Below, in pieces: positions 1 through 6,187 of a stretch of DNA of 34,296 bases (within the stretch, counting starts at the first letter, position 1; the number at the start of each line of letters is the position of its first letter). The notes under the pieces are model-generated. The model worked only from the letters and a program-made list of their open reading frames with translations. It ran no database searches and was not told the origin of the DNA. Location of the stretch: IMG/VR virus record IMGVR_UViG_3300009425_002174, positions 1-34,296 of that record. One strand, 5' to 3'. The position numbers and the translations under genes are program-made. The DNA comes from a virus.

Positions 1-103
1 AAAGAATGTTTTTGCCCTTGCAAAATTCGCTCAGGTACTCATTTGAAACGGTCGCGGTGAAAGTTTCAAGAATGGAGTCTGTAAAGTAGTAAATTTCAAT
101 CAT
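1..103 (-). CDS. Partial hypothetical protein (N-terminal 34 residues)
   Basis: A minus-strand reading frame begins at ATG 103 and runs off the left edge of the window without a stop. It starts MIEIYYFTDSILETFTA. I do not recognise a family. The start follows an A-rich leader (GAAACGAAAAACATG) like the leaders of the small minus-strand genes at 843 and 1106, which supports the start but is not a strong Shine-Dalgarno. It is probably the next member of the leftward small-gene cluster. Confidence 0.5.
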   Translation of the reverse strand, partial: MIEIYYFTDSILETFTATVSNEYLSEFCKGKNIL

Positions 104-690
104 GTTTTTCGTTTCAAAAATCGTGTCGTTGTTGTGTCGTCCCTACACTAAAGAGGAAATCCCCATGAGAGGGGGTTAAGGGCAAGTCGTTACCACATAA
201 GGACTTACGACGATTTTGAACTTTTACCCATTCCTTATTGAGAATACTAATTTGAAAGTTTATTTGAAAGTTGATGTAAGTTGTTGTTATATAAGGACTT
301 ATGACGACAGTTTTCTTTTGCACTAAATCCTTGTTGAGAATGGGTATCCCCCCCGATTGGCAAAAGTGCTGTAAGGGAAGAATAACCGCCACGACCTTTG
401 GCACGGTATTTGCTACACCACCCCTCTGTCGGCGGCCCCGCACCCCCCATTTGGCGATCTGGTATGATGGGCTAAAACATTGACGTAAACCCTTACTACC
501 AAAGGACTTACAACAGGCGGGGCGGCCCCGACCGCCGTAAGTCGTTACCCACAAAGGACTTACAACTATTATCAGGATAATCCGATTTTAACCGGATTTG
601 CTATTGACAGGGTGTGTGGTAGTGCGTCCGCTTCTAGGATCAAGAGCGGCAGTATAACCTAGAACTAACCTTTGACGTTACCACCCCGAA
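104..690. other. Intergenic region with iteron-like repeats and a GC-rich patch
   Basis: About 590 nt without a convincing gene. It contains four copies of a roughly 30-nt repeat (separate entry), a short direct repeat TTTGAAAGTT at 251 and 263, and a GC-rich patch at about 350-545 with GCGGCCCCG twice (near 433 and 523). A perfect small inverted repeat AATCCG/CGGATT lies near 579-598. Minus-strand ORFs that cross it run straight through the repeats and have no ribosome binding site, so I treat them as spurious. An origin or regulatory region is the simplest reading, but that is inference. Confidence 0.5.
182..566. repeat. Four iteron-like direct repeats with inverted ends
   Basis: Copies lie at 182-212, 276-308, 485-514 and 537-566. 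The common core is AAGGACTTA followed by C/T and an AC-rich end, preceded by GTTA or similar. In the copy at 537-566 the ends are a perfect 7-bp inverted repeat (GTAAGTC ... GACTTAC). The copy at 182-212 is nearly so, the copy at 276-308 keeps 5 of 6 positions, and the left arm at 485-514 is degenerate. Iterated sites with dyad symmetry are typical of replication-initiator or regulator binding sites, or of small hairpins. No initiator gene is visible, so the function is inferred. Confidence 0.55.
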
Positions 691-843
691 TCAGTTCGAC
701 CCGAATCGCCCGTCCATAGTAACCTGATCAGCAGTGGGATTGTGTGAACCTTCCCGCTTTACTTCTACCTTCCCTTCCCGCATTGCTGCTTGGAATTGTG
801 CAAGGGTCATGTTTTCAGTTTGTTTCGCAGTTAAAGTTTTCAT
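691..843 (-). CDS. Small hypothetical protein, 50 aa
   Basis: The frame runs from ATG 843 to TGA 691. The product starts MKTLTAKQTENMTLAQFQ and ends DGRFGSN. It is hydrophilic with no membrane segment and no recognised family. The case for it being real is its position directly downstream (about 44 nt) of a perfect TTGACA-N16-TATAAT promoter on the same strand. The ribosome site is weak (AAGAAAACAACT before ATG). It overlaps a plus-strand open frame (734-1021) that has no such signals. Probably a small early accessory protein. Confidence 0.55.
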   Translation of the reverse strand: MKTLTAKQTENMTLAQFQAAMREGKVEVKREGSHNPTADQVTMDGRFGSN

Positions 844-886
844 AGTTGTTTTCTTAGTTGTTAGTTGTTGTTTGTTGTATGCTTCT

Positions 887-914
887 ATTATACATACTTC
901 GGCAGATTTGTCAA
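887..914 (-). promoter_or_regulatory. Consensus sigma70-type promoter P1 (leftward)
   Basis: On the minus strand, TTGACA (914-909) is followed after 16 nt by TATAAT (892-887). Both hexamers are exact consensus. It lies about 40 nt upstream of the 50-aa ORF starting at 843. The core and spacer closely match the second promoter at 1166-1139, including the shared block CTGCCGA. Confidence 0.8.
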
Positions 915-941
915 CCCCTCATGAGGCTAATCCCAAAAGAA

Positions 942-1106
942 TTAGGAAAGTAATTCCCGTACTCTATCGCCTACTTCGTACTCAGCATAACCTGCTTGCT
1001 CAAAGGATTCGATCCAGATAATCGAGATAACCTTTTGAACGCTGCAACCTTGAGCGTTCATTCTTGCGTTAATGTATTGGGTAGTAAGTTGTGATAGTCT
1101 TGACAT
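942..1106 (-). CDS. Small hypothetical protein, 54 aa
   Basis: The frame runs from ATG 1106 to TAA 942. The product starts MSRLSQLTTQYINARMNAQG and ends YEVGDRVRELLS. It is amphipathic and probably mostly helical, with one Cys and no recognised family. It lies about 33 nt downstream of a perfect minus-strand promoter (1166-1139). The leader has an A-rich GCGAGAAAAACA before ATG, similar to the neighbouring small genes. The arrangement promoter / short A-rich leader / about 50-aa ORF occurs twice in a row (here and at 691-843), which looks like a modular early-gene cassette. Confidence 0.6.
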   Translation of the reverse strand: MSRLSQLTTQYINARMNAQGCSVQKVISIIWIESFEQAGYAEYEVGDRVRELLS

Positions 1107-1138
1107 TGTTTTTCTCGCGTTGTTGTTGTTATGTCTCT

Positions 1139-1166
1139 ATTATATACATATCGGCAGTTTTGTCAA
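1139..1166 (-). promoter_or_regulatory. Consensus sigma70-type promoter P2 (leftward)
   Basis: On the minus strand, TTGACA (1166-1161), a 16-nt spacer and TATAAT (1144-1139), both exact consensus. The ATG of the 54-aa ORF is at 1106. Sequence and spacing are nearly the same as P1, so the two are probably a duplicated cassette read by host RNA polymerase early in infection. Confidence 0.8.
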
Positions 1167-1287
1167 CCCCTATACACTCTAATTTTGAAGAAAGTCGAAG
1201 TTTTCTGTTCAAACACTAAGGGTAACTATCCTTCCGTAATAGCCGGGGTGGTTCAGAAGAAATTGAACACAAAATATTTATAATGTC

Positions 1288-1455
1288 TTAGCTGATGTCC
1301 CTAGACTGCCCCTTATCGCTATAAACCGCCCCACATAAAACACATTTGAATTTTGTATTACTTATCATCTTCGCCACATGAGTCCCGCATTTGCAGCTTG
1401 GCGGCCCGGAGACGATCCTCGGCACAAAGGGCGGCTTCTTCTTTCTCTTTTTCAT
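1288..1455 (-). CDS. Small zinc-ribbon-like protein, 55 aa
   Basis: I place the start at ATG 1455 because GGAGGAA sits 6-12 nt upstream on the minus strand. An in-frame ATG at 1482 lacks such a site. The product begins with a basic stretch (MKKRKKKPPF) and has Cys21-x-Cys23 and Cys38-x2-Cys41, a plausible four-cysteine zinc ribbon. The first 98 nt overlap the end of the DUF1289 gene in another frame, so the two are probably translationally coupled. Function unknown. A nucleic-acid-binding role is only a guess from the basic N-terminus and the zinc ribbon. Confidence 0.6.
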   Translation of the reverse strand: MKKRKKKPPFVPRIVSGPPSCKCGTHVAKMISNTKFKCVLCGAVYSDKGQSRDIS

Positions 1456-1555
1456 CCATATTCCTCCAATTAGATATTTCACCTCTTGTCATACCACATC
1501 CCACACATATTTGTTGTTGATTTAAAGCACAATAACCATTACAGGGTGATTTCAT
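1358..1555 (-). CDS. DUF1289-family four-cysteine protein, 65 aa
   Basis: The N-terminus has the DUF1289 pattern: SPC at 3-5, Cys9, then ICVGCGMTRGEI with Cys17 and Cys20, then a Trp (W30) and an acidic helix. In bacteria this is a small cytosolic protein with four conserved cysteines, presumed to bind metal or an Fe-S cluster; its role is not established. The start is supported by AGGAGACTTT just before ATG 1555. The C-terminal third overlaps the zinc-ribbon gene. The recognisable family core ends near residue 45, so the overlapped part may be under little constraint. It is the first gene of the leftward cluster. Confidence 0.75.
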   Translation of the reverse strand: MKSPCNGYCALNQQQICVGCGMTRGEISNWRNMDEKEKEEAALCAEDRLRAAKLQMRDSCGEDDK

Positions 1556-2049
1556 AAAGTCTCCTATTTATGGACCCTCGGCTTTTATCCTACCAAGCAA
1601 GTCTCGCGTTGCTCGATATTATATGAGATACTTATTAGTGAGCCACCAACCAGACGCTTGCTTTGTGGTTTGGGTGAGAGCCTTAAAACTCACAACCTTC
1701 AACAATCATTATGTCGAAGACTTTTTCATTACTGAAAACCATTTCGTCTGCCAAATGTAGTAGGCACGGGTAATACCTACTTCCAACTCCTAACCATCCT
1801 CTAAATCCCCACATCTAAATTGGCCCATTACCAAATTGTCCAAGCGCCACAAACAGGACGTGCCTTCGCACATATGCGTTAGCTTTTTTATGTGACAGCG
1901 TTATGTGAAAATCCCAATTCCAAATATCCCAGTGGTTTCCCACCGTAGTATTATAGTGGATAGCACTCTTTTCTGCTAAAATTATCGTGTATTTCTTTCA
2001 AATAGTGTATATCATTATGTGAAGTCTTTAATTTAAACGGAGAAAACTT
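1556..2049. other. Divergent intergenic region between early (-) and late (+) genes
   Basis: About 490 nt without a supported gene separate the leftward DUF1289 gene from the rightward late operon. The right end has the late-promoter-like elements near 1987 and 2005. Dyads are present near 1930-1975: GTGG-TTTC-CCAC (GAAA loop on the minus strand) at about 1932-1943, and AGTG-GATAG-CACT at about 1956-1968. A minus-strand frame (2015-1683) reads fairly well but contains TGA and TAG and has no ribosome site, so I do not annotate it. No tRNA was seen. Confidence 0.5.
1987..2013 (+). promoter_or_regulatory. Late-promoter-like elements upstream of the late operon
   Basis: Two GTGTAT elements (GTGTATTTC at 1987 and GTGTATATC at 2005) lie 63 and 45 nt before the first late ORF at 2050. 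The second matches the TGTG-TATA pattern found before other structural transcription units in this window. Confidence 0.45.
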
Positions 2050-2235
2050 ATGATAGAATCGAAATTAACCACAAAAGCAACTGCTGAGTTGCAAGAGGAA
2101 ATTCAAAAAGAGCTTGCAGCCGATATTCCAGATCCCCCACAAGGGGCGGCGGCAGCACTGGGGCTAGAAGAACTAGGAAAGGAAGAAGAACTAGATGAAA
2201 ATACCCAAGGGGATGGACGAAAAGGAAGTTGTTGA
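2050..2235 (+). CDS. Small acidic hypothetical protein, 61 aa
   Basis: ATG 2050 follows a fair ribosome site (CGGAGAAAACTT). The product is acidic and helix-prone with an Ala/Pro-rich middle (PDPPQGAAAALG). It has no recognised domain. Its last 41 nt overlap the start of the sigma-factor gene, so the pair may be coupled. It is the first gene of the rightward late operon. Confidence 0.55.
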   Translation: MIESKLTTKATAELQEEIQKELAADIPDPPQGAAAALGLEELGKEEELDENTQGDGRKGSC

Positions 2236-2713
2236 CACAATCTTGAAAATTGCCAAGAAGGTGGCGCACAGGTATACATTTGCCTCCTATGAAATAGAAG
2301 ATATAGAGCAAGAGGCGTTTTTGATTGGCGTTGCGGGCCTTGAAAAATATGATCAGTCGCGGCCTCTTGATAATTTCATGTATGTGCATATAAATAATAG
2401 ATTAAAAACCTTTAAGCGTGACAATTACTATAGACTAGAGCATGGGGCGGCTGAAAGAATACAAAAATCCAAGAAAGGGATTCTTGAACCCTTAGATATT
2501 CATGGTTTATATAATATTGCTACAGATGGTGATATAAGTCAAGATGTGCAGCTTTTGGAGATGTTGGAAAATATAGATGATAAATTACCATCGGATATGA
2601 GGGCGGATTACTTAAAGTTGAAGAACGGTACATCATTACCTAAGAATAGACGGGCTAAGGTTATCGCTTTGATACAAGACATTATAGATGGGGAAAGTTA
2701 TGAAGAAGGGTAG
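2195..2713 (+). CDS. T4 gp55-like late sigma factor, 172 aa
   Basis: Residues about 15-85 match a sigma region 2 of the gp55 type: a helix ending AHRYTFASYEIEDIEQEAF, then KYDQSRPLDNF and HINNRLKTFKRDNYYR. In T4, gp55 directs host RNA polymerase to late promoters with the extended -10 sequence TATAAATA. The size (172 aa) is close to T4 gp55 (185 aa). No classical region 4 is visible, as expected for this group. The start is preceded by AAGGAAGAAGAAC. The gene ends in TAG 2711-2713 and overlaps the next gene by 14 nt. The TGTG-TATA elements in this window are the obvious candidate targets. Confidence 0.8.
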   Translation: MKIPKGMDEKEVVDTILKIAKKVAHRYTFASYEIEDIEQEAFLIGVAGLEKYDQSRPLDNFMYVHINNRLKTFKRDNYYRLEHGAAERIQKSKKGILEPLDIHGLYNIATDGDISQDVQLLEMLENIDDKLPSDMRADYLKLKNGTSLPKNRRAKVIALIQDIIDGESYEEG

Positions 2714-3497
2714 GTTTTCATTTGAAGAGATGTCCTATATCGAGCAGAACTGCGAGGTTCTTTCTCCTGAAGCGATAGCAAAAGAATTAAATCGCGATCC
2801 AACCTCTATCCAGACATGGATCAAAAAGAAAGTGGGCTTTTCAGCAAAACAAAAGAAAGAGGCGGCTGTCGCAAATGAATTAAGGGAAAAACCTTACTTC
2901 AAAGAGTTGTCGAATCAATTTACGCCAGAAGAGTTGGATATGTTTGAGTTCCACTTCAAAAAGATGTGGAGCCAGTTCAAAGACGATGTGTTTCACACGG
3001 AGGAAATGCAAATAATTGATACGATCAAACTTGAACTCCTCATGAATAGGATTCTCAAATCTCAGCACGAAAACCAGCAGTCAATAATATTGAACGATAG
3101 GGTTATTCAGAACGAAAAGGCGCGAGACAAAGATCAGAGGGACATTGATCTAATAATGAACACAGAGCGCCACATAGCCATTCTGCGGGCTTCACAGGAA
3201 ACCCTGAGTAAAGACTACAAAGATCTTCAGGCACGCAAGGCGACGATGCTGAAGGATCTCAAAGGCACAAGAGAGCAAAGAGTTAAAGCTATCGAAGACT
3301 CAAAGCTTACATTCGTATCACTTGTGAAGAAATTGGCAACAGATCCAAAATATAGAAGTGAAGTAGGAATAGAGATGGAAAAGATGAGATTAGCAATGGA
3401 ATCAGAGAAAGAACGTCTTTCTGATTATATACAATATAACGACGGCATCGTAGATCAGCCGTTTTTGACACCGGAAACGCTAAAGGAAGAAGAATGA
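2700..3497 (+). CDS. HTH and coiled-coil protein, small-terminase candidate
   Basis: I prefer ATG 2700 (GGGGAAAGTT upstream) over the in-frame ATG at 2688, giving 265 aa. Residues about 5-45 form a helix-turn-helix (FEEMSYIEQNC ... SPEAIAKELNRD ... IQTWIKKK). The rest is almost entirely charged helix, with long coiled coils at roughly 110-240. An N-terminal HTH followed by oligomerising coiled coil, in the same operon as the large terminase, fits a small terminase subunit. The large subunit is 2.7 kb away, so this is inference. It could instead be a transcription co-regulator partnered with the sigma factor just upstream. It overlaps gmd by ATGA. Confidence 0.5.
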   Translation: MKKGRFSFEEMSYIEQNCEVLSPEAIAKELNRDPTSIQTWIKKKVGFSAKQKKEAAVANELREKPYFKELSNQFTPEELDMFEFHFKKMWSQFKDDVFHTEEMQIIDTIKLELLMNRILKSQHENQQSIILNDRVIQNEKARDKDQRDIDLIMNTERHIAILRASQETLSKDYKDLQARKATMLKDLKGTREQRVKAIEDSKLTFVSLVKKLATDPKYRSEVGIEMEKMRLAMESEKERLSDYIQYNDGIVDQPFLTPETLKEEE

Positions 3498-4522
3498 AAG
3501 CAATCATTTTTGGAATAACAGGACAGGACGGCAGCTATCTAGCGGAACTCTTACTAGAGAAGGGCTATGAAGTAGTTGGAGTGACCAGAAGGGTGAGCGT
3601 ACCCACACTAAATCGAATTGAACATATTCTGCCTAAAATAAAAATTGTTGAAGGTGACATTACGGATGCGTTTAGTGTTAGTAATATAATCAAAGAAGAG
3701 GAGCCTGACGAGATTTATAATCTTGCTGCACAATCTCATGTTGGGACGAGTTTCAAGCAACCTAGCCTGACTTGGGACGTAACTGCTGGTGGAGTGCTGA
3801 ATATTCTGGAGGCAATAAGATATTCTAGCAGAAAAGACAATATAAAGTTTTATCAGGCCAGTTCAAGCGAAATGTTTGGTAAGAACTATAGCTTGCGAGA
3901 GCAATTTGTGGACATATTAAAATACCAAGACGAGAAAACACCATTTGCGCCCCAGAGTCCATATGCTATTGCTAAATTGGCGGCTCATCACCTTGTGCGG
4001 AACTATCGTGACAGTTATGGGATATTCGCCTGTAGTGGGATTTTGTTTAATCATGAGAGCGAAAGGAGGGGCGAGAAGTTCGTAACCAGAAAGATTACCA
4101 AGTGGATTGGTGAGTTTGTAGCTTCTGGTATGGACAAAGAGTTTCCTGCGCTACGATTAGGCAATCTAGACGCAAAACGAGATTGGGGCCATGCAGAGGA
4201 CTATGTGCGGGCCATGTGGGAAATGATGCAGCATGAAACACCAAACGACTATGTGGTGGCTACTGGCGAGACTCATTCGGTCAGGGATTTCTTAGACGTG
4301 GCTTTCAAGCACGTAGGAATTGACGACTGGGAAGATCTTGTGGTAATTGACCCAGAGTTTTACCGTCCATCAGAAGTAGACTATTTATTGGGGATACCAG
4401 CTAAGGCGAAGCGTGTCTTGGGCTGGGAACCTGAGATTTCATTTGAAAAACTAGCAGAAAGAATGGTGGATAGCGATGTCGAAGCGGCGAGACTACGACG
4501 ACCCGATATACAAAGAGTTTAG
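3494..4522 (+). CDS. gmd: GDP-mannose 4,6-dehydratase
   Basis: The enzyme converts GDP-D-mannose to GDP-4-keto-6-deoxymannose, the branch point for GDP-fucose, GDP-rhamnose and related sugars. The Rossmann nucleotide motif GITGQDG is at 7-13. The catalytic set is present: SSSEMFG at 123-129 and the YxxxK pair Y157/K161 (SPYAIAK). Family signatures FNHESERRGEKFVTRKI (about 185) and RDWGHAEDYVRAMW (about 230) are intact, and the length (342 aa) is close to bacterial enzymes. The loop before SPYAIAK is a few residues longer than usual. It is a phage auxiliary metabolic gene inside the late operon, overlapping its neighbours by 4 nt (left) and 47 nt (right). No partner reductase or glycosyltransferase is in the window. 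Confidence 0.93.
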   Translation: MKAIIFGITGQDGSYLAELLLEKGYEVVGVTRRVSVPTLNRIEHILPKIKIVEGDITDAFSVSNIIKEEEPDEIYNLAAQSHVGTSFKQPSLTWDVTAGGVLNILEAIRYSSRKDNIKFYQASSSEMFGKNYSLREQFVDILKYQDEKTPFAPQSPYAIAKLAAHHLVRNYRDSYGIFACSGILFNHESERRGEKFVTRKITKWIGEFVASGMDKEFPALRLGNLDAKRDWGHAEDYVRAMWEMMQHETPNDYVVATGETHSVRDFLDVAFKHVGIDDWEDLVVIDPEFYRPSEVDYLLGIPAKAKRVLGWEPEISFEKLAERMVDSDVEAARLRRPDIQRV

Positions 4523-4748
4523 GCGTAAAGTATTAAAAAGGGACAAATATACGTGTCAAATGTGTAAAAAGAGAGGGAAGAGAGCTAGATTAAACGTTCA
4601 TCATATAATGAAATGGTCTTCCGCTGCCTCCCTGAGATATGACACCGACAACGGCATAGCGCTCTGTAGCGCTTGTCATAAGTCTGTGACAGGGAAGGAA
4701 TCTCACTATGTTTTATATTTTTCAGAACTAATTAAAAGAAAGAGATAA
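4476..4748 (+). CDS. HNH endonuclease, 90 aa
   Basis: A compact HNH nuclease with zinc cysteines C27-x2-C30 and C64-x2-C67, the catalytic HH at 42-43 (VHHI), Asn59 (DTDNGIALC) and a final His68. Small free-standing HNH proteins beside terminase genes are known to assist packaging-related cleavage in some phages of the HK97 type. Others are homing enzymes. Here it lies between gmd and an ERCC4-type nuclease, 1.4 kb upstream of the large terminase. Its first 47 nt overlap the gmd 3' end, an arrangement that favours a co-expressed operon gene. The ribosome site (GGTGG) is modest. Confidence 0.85.
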   Translation: MSKRRDYDDPIYKEFRRKVLKRDKYTCQMCKKRGKRARLNVHHIMKWSSAASLRYDTDNGIALCSACHKSVTGKESHYVLYFSELIKRKR

Positions 4749-4750
4749 CA

Positions 4751-5026
4751 ATGTTCAACAAAGAAGAAAAATCTACATTTAATAAGGACTGGGGTCTAGA
4801 CAATAAAAAAATATTAGAGAAGTCTAGAGAGGTTTTTATAGAGACTCCCAAACCAGATAAACTAAACGATGCTGGCTCTATTATAGATACTATAAACGAA
4901 AATCCCGGTAAACCCGCTATTTTTGAAAACTGCACAGGCTCTACTTTTAATCAAGTTTACAACGCCGTTGGCAGAGTTAAGCCAACTTGGGATGCAGCTA
5001 AAGGAATTATAAAATACAAACAATGA
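4751..5026 (+). CDS. Hypothetical protein, 91 aa
   Basis: ATG 4751 follows the HNH stop by 2 nt with a purine-rich AAAGAAAGAGATAAC leader. The product is soluble and charged in the first half; the second half contains INENPGKPAIFENCTG and ends GIIKYKQ. I do not recognise a family. It overlaps the ERCC4-type nuclease by ATGA, so the two are likely co-translated. Confidence 0.65.
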   Translation: MFNKEEKSTFNKDWGLDNKKILEKSREVFIETPKPDKLNDAGSIIDTINENPGKPAIFENCTGSTFNQVYNAVGRVKPTWDAAKGIIKYKQ

Positions 5027-5583
5027 TACCTAAATATAAAGTAATTAAAGACACAAGAGAGCAGGATGGATGGTTTTTCTCTCCGTATGATAAGTGTTCT
5101 GGGATGGAAGTTGGAACTCTTAACACAGGAGACTATACCCTTGAAGGTTTTGAGGATGTTGTCTGCATAGAGAGAAAAGCTTCTGTGTCTGAGATTGCTA
5201 TAAATTTAGGTAAAAAGAAAAAAACCTTTTATAATGAAATAGAAAGGATGAGGGATTTTCACTTTCGGTATTTACTCTTGGAGTTTTCGGCTTCTGATCT
5301 TATAGACTATCCACACAGCCTGTTAAAGACGGAAGAAGATAAAGAACTCTACGAAGCATATAAGGAGGGAAAGATAAACCTTCCCAAGTTTAAAAGGTTT
5401 CAGGTCATAGAGCAAACAAAAATAAGCGGAAGATATTTACTAAAGGCTCTGATGGAGATTTCTATAACATATGATGTTAATGTGATATTCTGCGATAATA
5501 AACACAATGCATTTATGGTGTGTAATAGTATCTTCAAAAGATTGAACGAGCTATTTCATAAGGAGCAAGATGTCAAACGTTAG
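5023..5583 (+). CDS. ERCC4-type nuclease, 186 aa
   Basis: The ERCC4/XPF nuclease signature is clear: DTREQ at 10-14, GDYTLEGF with Asp37, and IERKAS with E50-R-K52. These are the metal-binding GDx(n)ERKxxx residues of the PD-(D/E)XK-like fold; the usual Asp of ERKxxxD is replaced (ERKASVSE). The family cleaves branched or flap DNA. In a phage late operon it could resolve replication intermediates before packaging, but this is inferred. No helicase or HhH domain is attached. It overlaps both neighbours (4 nt upstream, 14 nt into the ClpP-like gene) and stops with TAG. Confidence 0.82.
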   Translation: MIPKYKVIKDTREQDGWFFSPYDKCSGMEVGTLNTGDYTLEGFEDVVCIERKASVSEIAINLGKKKKTFYNEIERMRDFHFRYLLLEFSASDLIDYPHSLLKTEEDKELYEAYKEGKINLPKFKRFQVIEQTKISGRYLLKALMEISITYDVNVIFCDNKHNAFMVCNSIFKRLNELFHKEQDVKR

Positions 5584-6187
5584 AGACGCTATTGGTGAAA
5601 TACATAACTATGGAATTGATGTCAAGGATAGGGAAATTTATTTACACTCAGCGAAGGATGGTGGAGATGACGATCCCGGCGTAGACTATAGAATGGCTAT
5701 AAATTTTGTAAAGAATGTAAGGTATTTAGATAACTTAAATAATAATGAAATAAGAATAAACATGCAGAGCATTGGCGGCAGTTGGCAAGCCGGAATGACC
5801 ATATTCGACGCTATATCAGCATGTAAATCATATATAACAATAGTAGCCTATGGTCAAGCCGAATCAATGAGTGGCGTTATACTACAAGCCGCAGATAAAC
5901 GACTGATGTCTCCAAGTACACACTTTATGGCGCACTTCGGCTCTACGGATTGCAGTGGCGAATATCTAAATTCCCAAAATTGGGCAGCGTTAGATAAAGA
6001 TAACCTAGACCTTATGCTTAATACATTTGCCGCCAAGTGTTACAAAACTGGAAAGTTCTTCAAAGAAAAAAAATACAATATTTCAAAAACAAAATCATAC
6101 ATAAAAAGAAAAATGAAAGATGGAGATTGGTATCTTAGCTCGGGAGAGGCTGTATATTACGGCTTTGCTGATGGTATATCTGAATGA
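5570..6187 (+). CDS. ClpP-like serine protease (S14), 205 aa
   Basis: The ClpP fold signatures are intact. INMQSIGGSWQAGMTIFD (about 63-80) matches the oxyanion/IGG region. GQAESMSG gives the catalytic Ser99, FMAHFG the His122, and GDWYLSSGEAVYYGFADGI the Asp186. No Clp ATPase is encoded in the window. S14 peptidases serve as prohead proteases in a number of phages, so head maturation is a possible role. However, the gene at 10383 also looks like a protease-scaffold fusion, so the division of labour is open. The start has a strong ribosome site (AAGGAG). The stop overlaps the terminase start (ATGA). Confidence 0.85.
   Translation: MSNVRDAIGEIHNYGIDVKDREIYLHSAKDGGDDDPGVDYRMAINFVKNVRYLDNLNNNEIRINMQSIGGSWQAGMTIFDAISACKSYITIVAYGQAESMSGVILQAADKRLMSPSTHFMAHFGSTDCSGEYLNSQNWAALDKDNLDLMLNTFAAKCYKTGKFFKEKKYNISKTKSYIKRKMKDGDWYLSSGEAVYYGFADGISE

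Noticed and set aside
247-450. Minus-strand 67-aa ORF starting MGGAGPP
   Set aside because: It includes a repeat copy and has no ribosome site or promoter; composition follows the GC-rich patch.
114-554. Long minus-strand ORF (146 aa)
   Set aside because: It runs straight through all four iteron-like repeats and the GC-rich patch, with low-complexity composition and no ribosome site.
600-720. Possible tRNA or structured RNA near a CCGCT/AGCGG inverted repeat
   Set aside because: No T-loop sequence, acceptor stem or CCA end could be paired on either strand.
734-1021. Plus-strand 95-aa ORF
   Set aside because: It crosses promoter P1 and two better-supported minus-strand small genes, and lacks a ribosome site.
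1683-2015. Minus-strand frame that reads like protein (MIYTI, stop, then about 60 codons, stop, then about 43 codons)
   Set aside because: It contains both TGA and TAG, has no ribosome site and is Trp-rich. Two stops in about 110 codons is not surprising across six frames. A decayed gene cannot be excluded.
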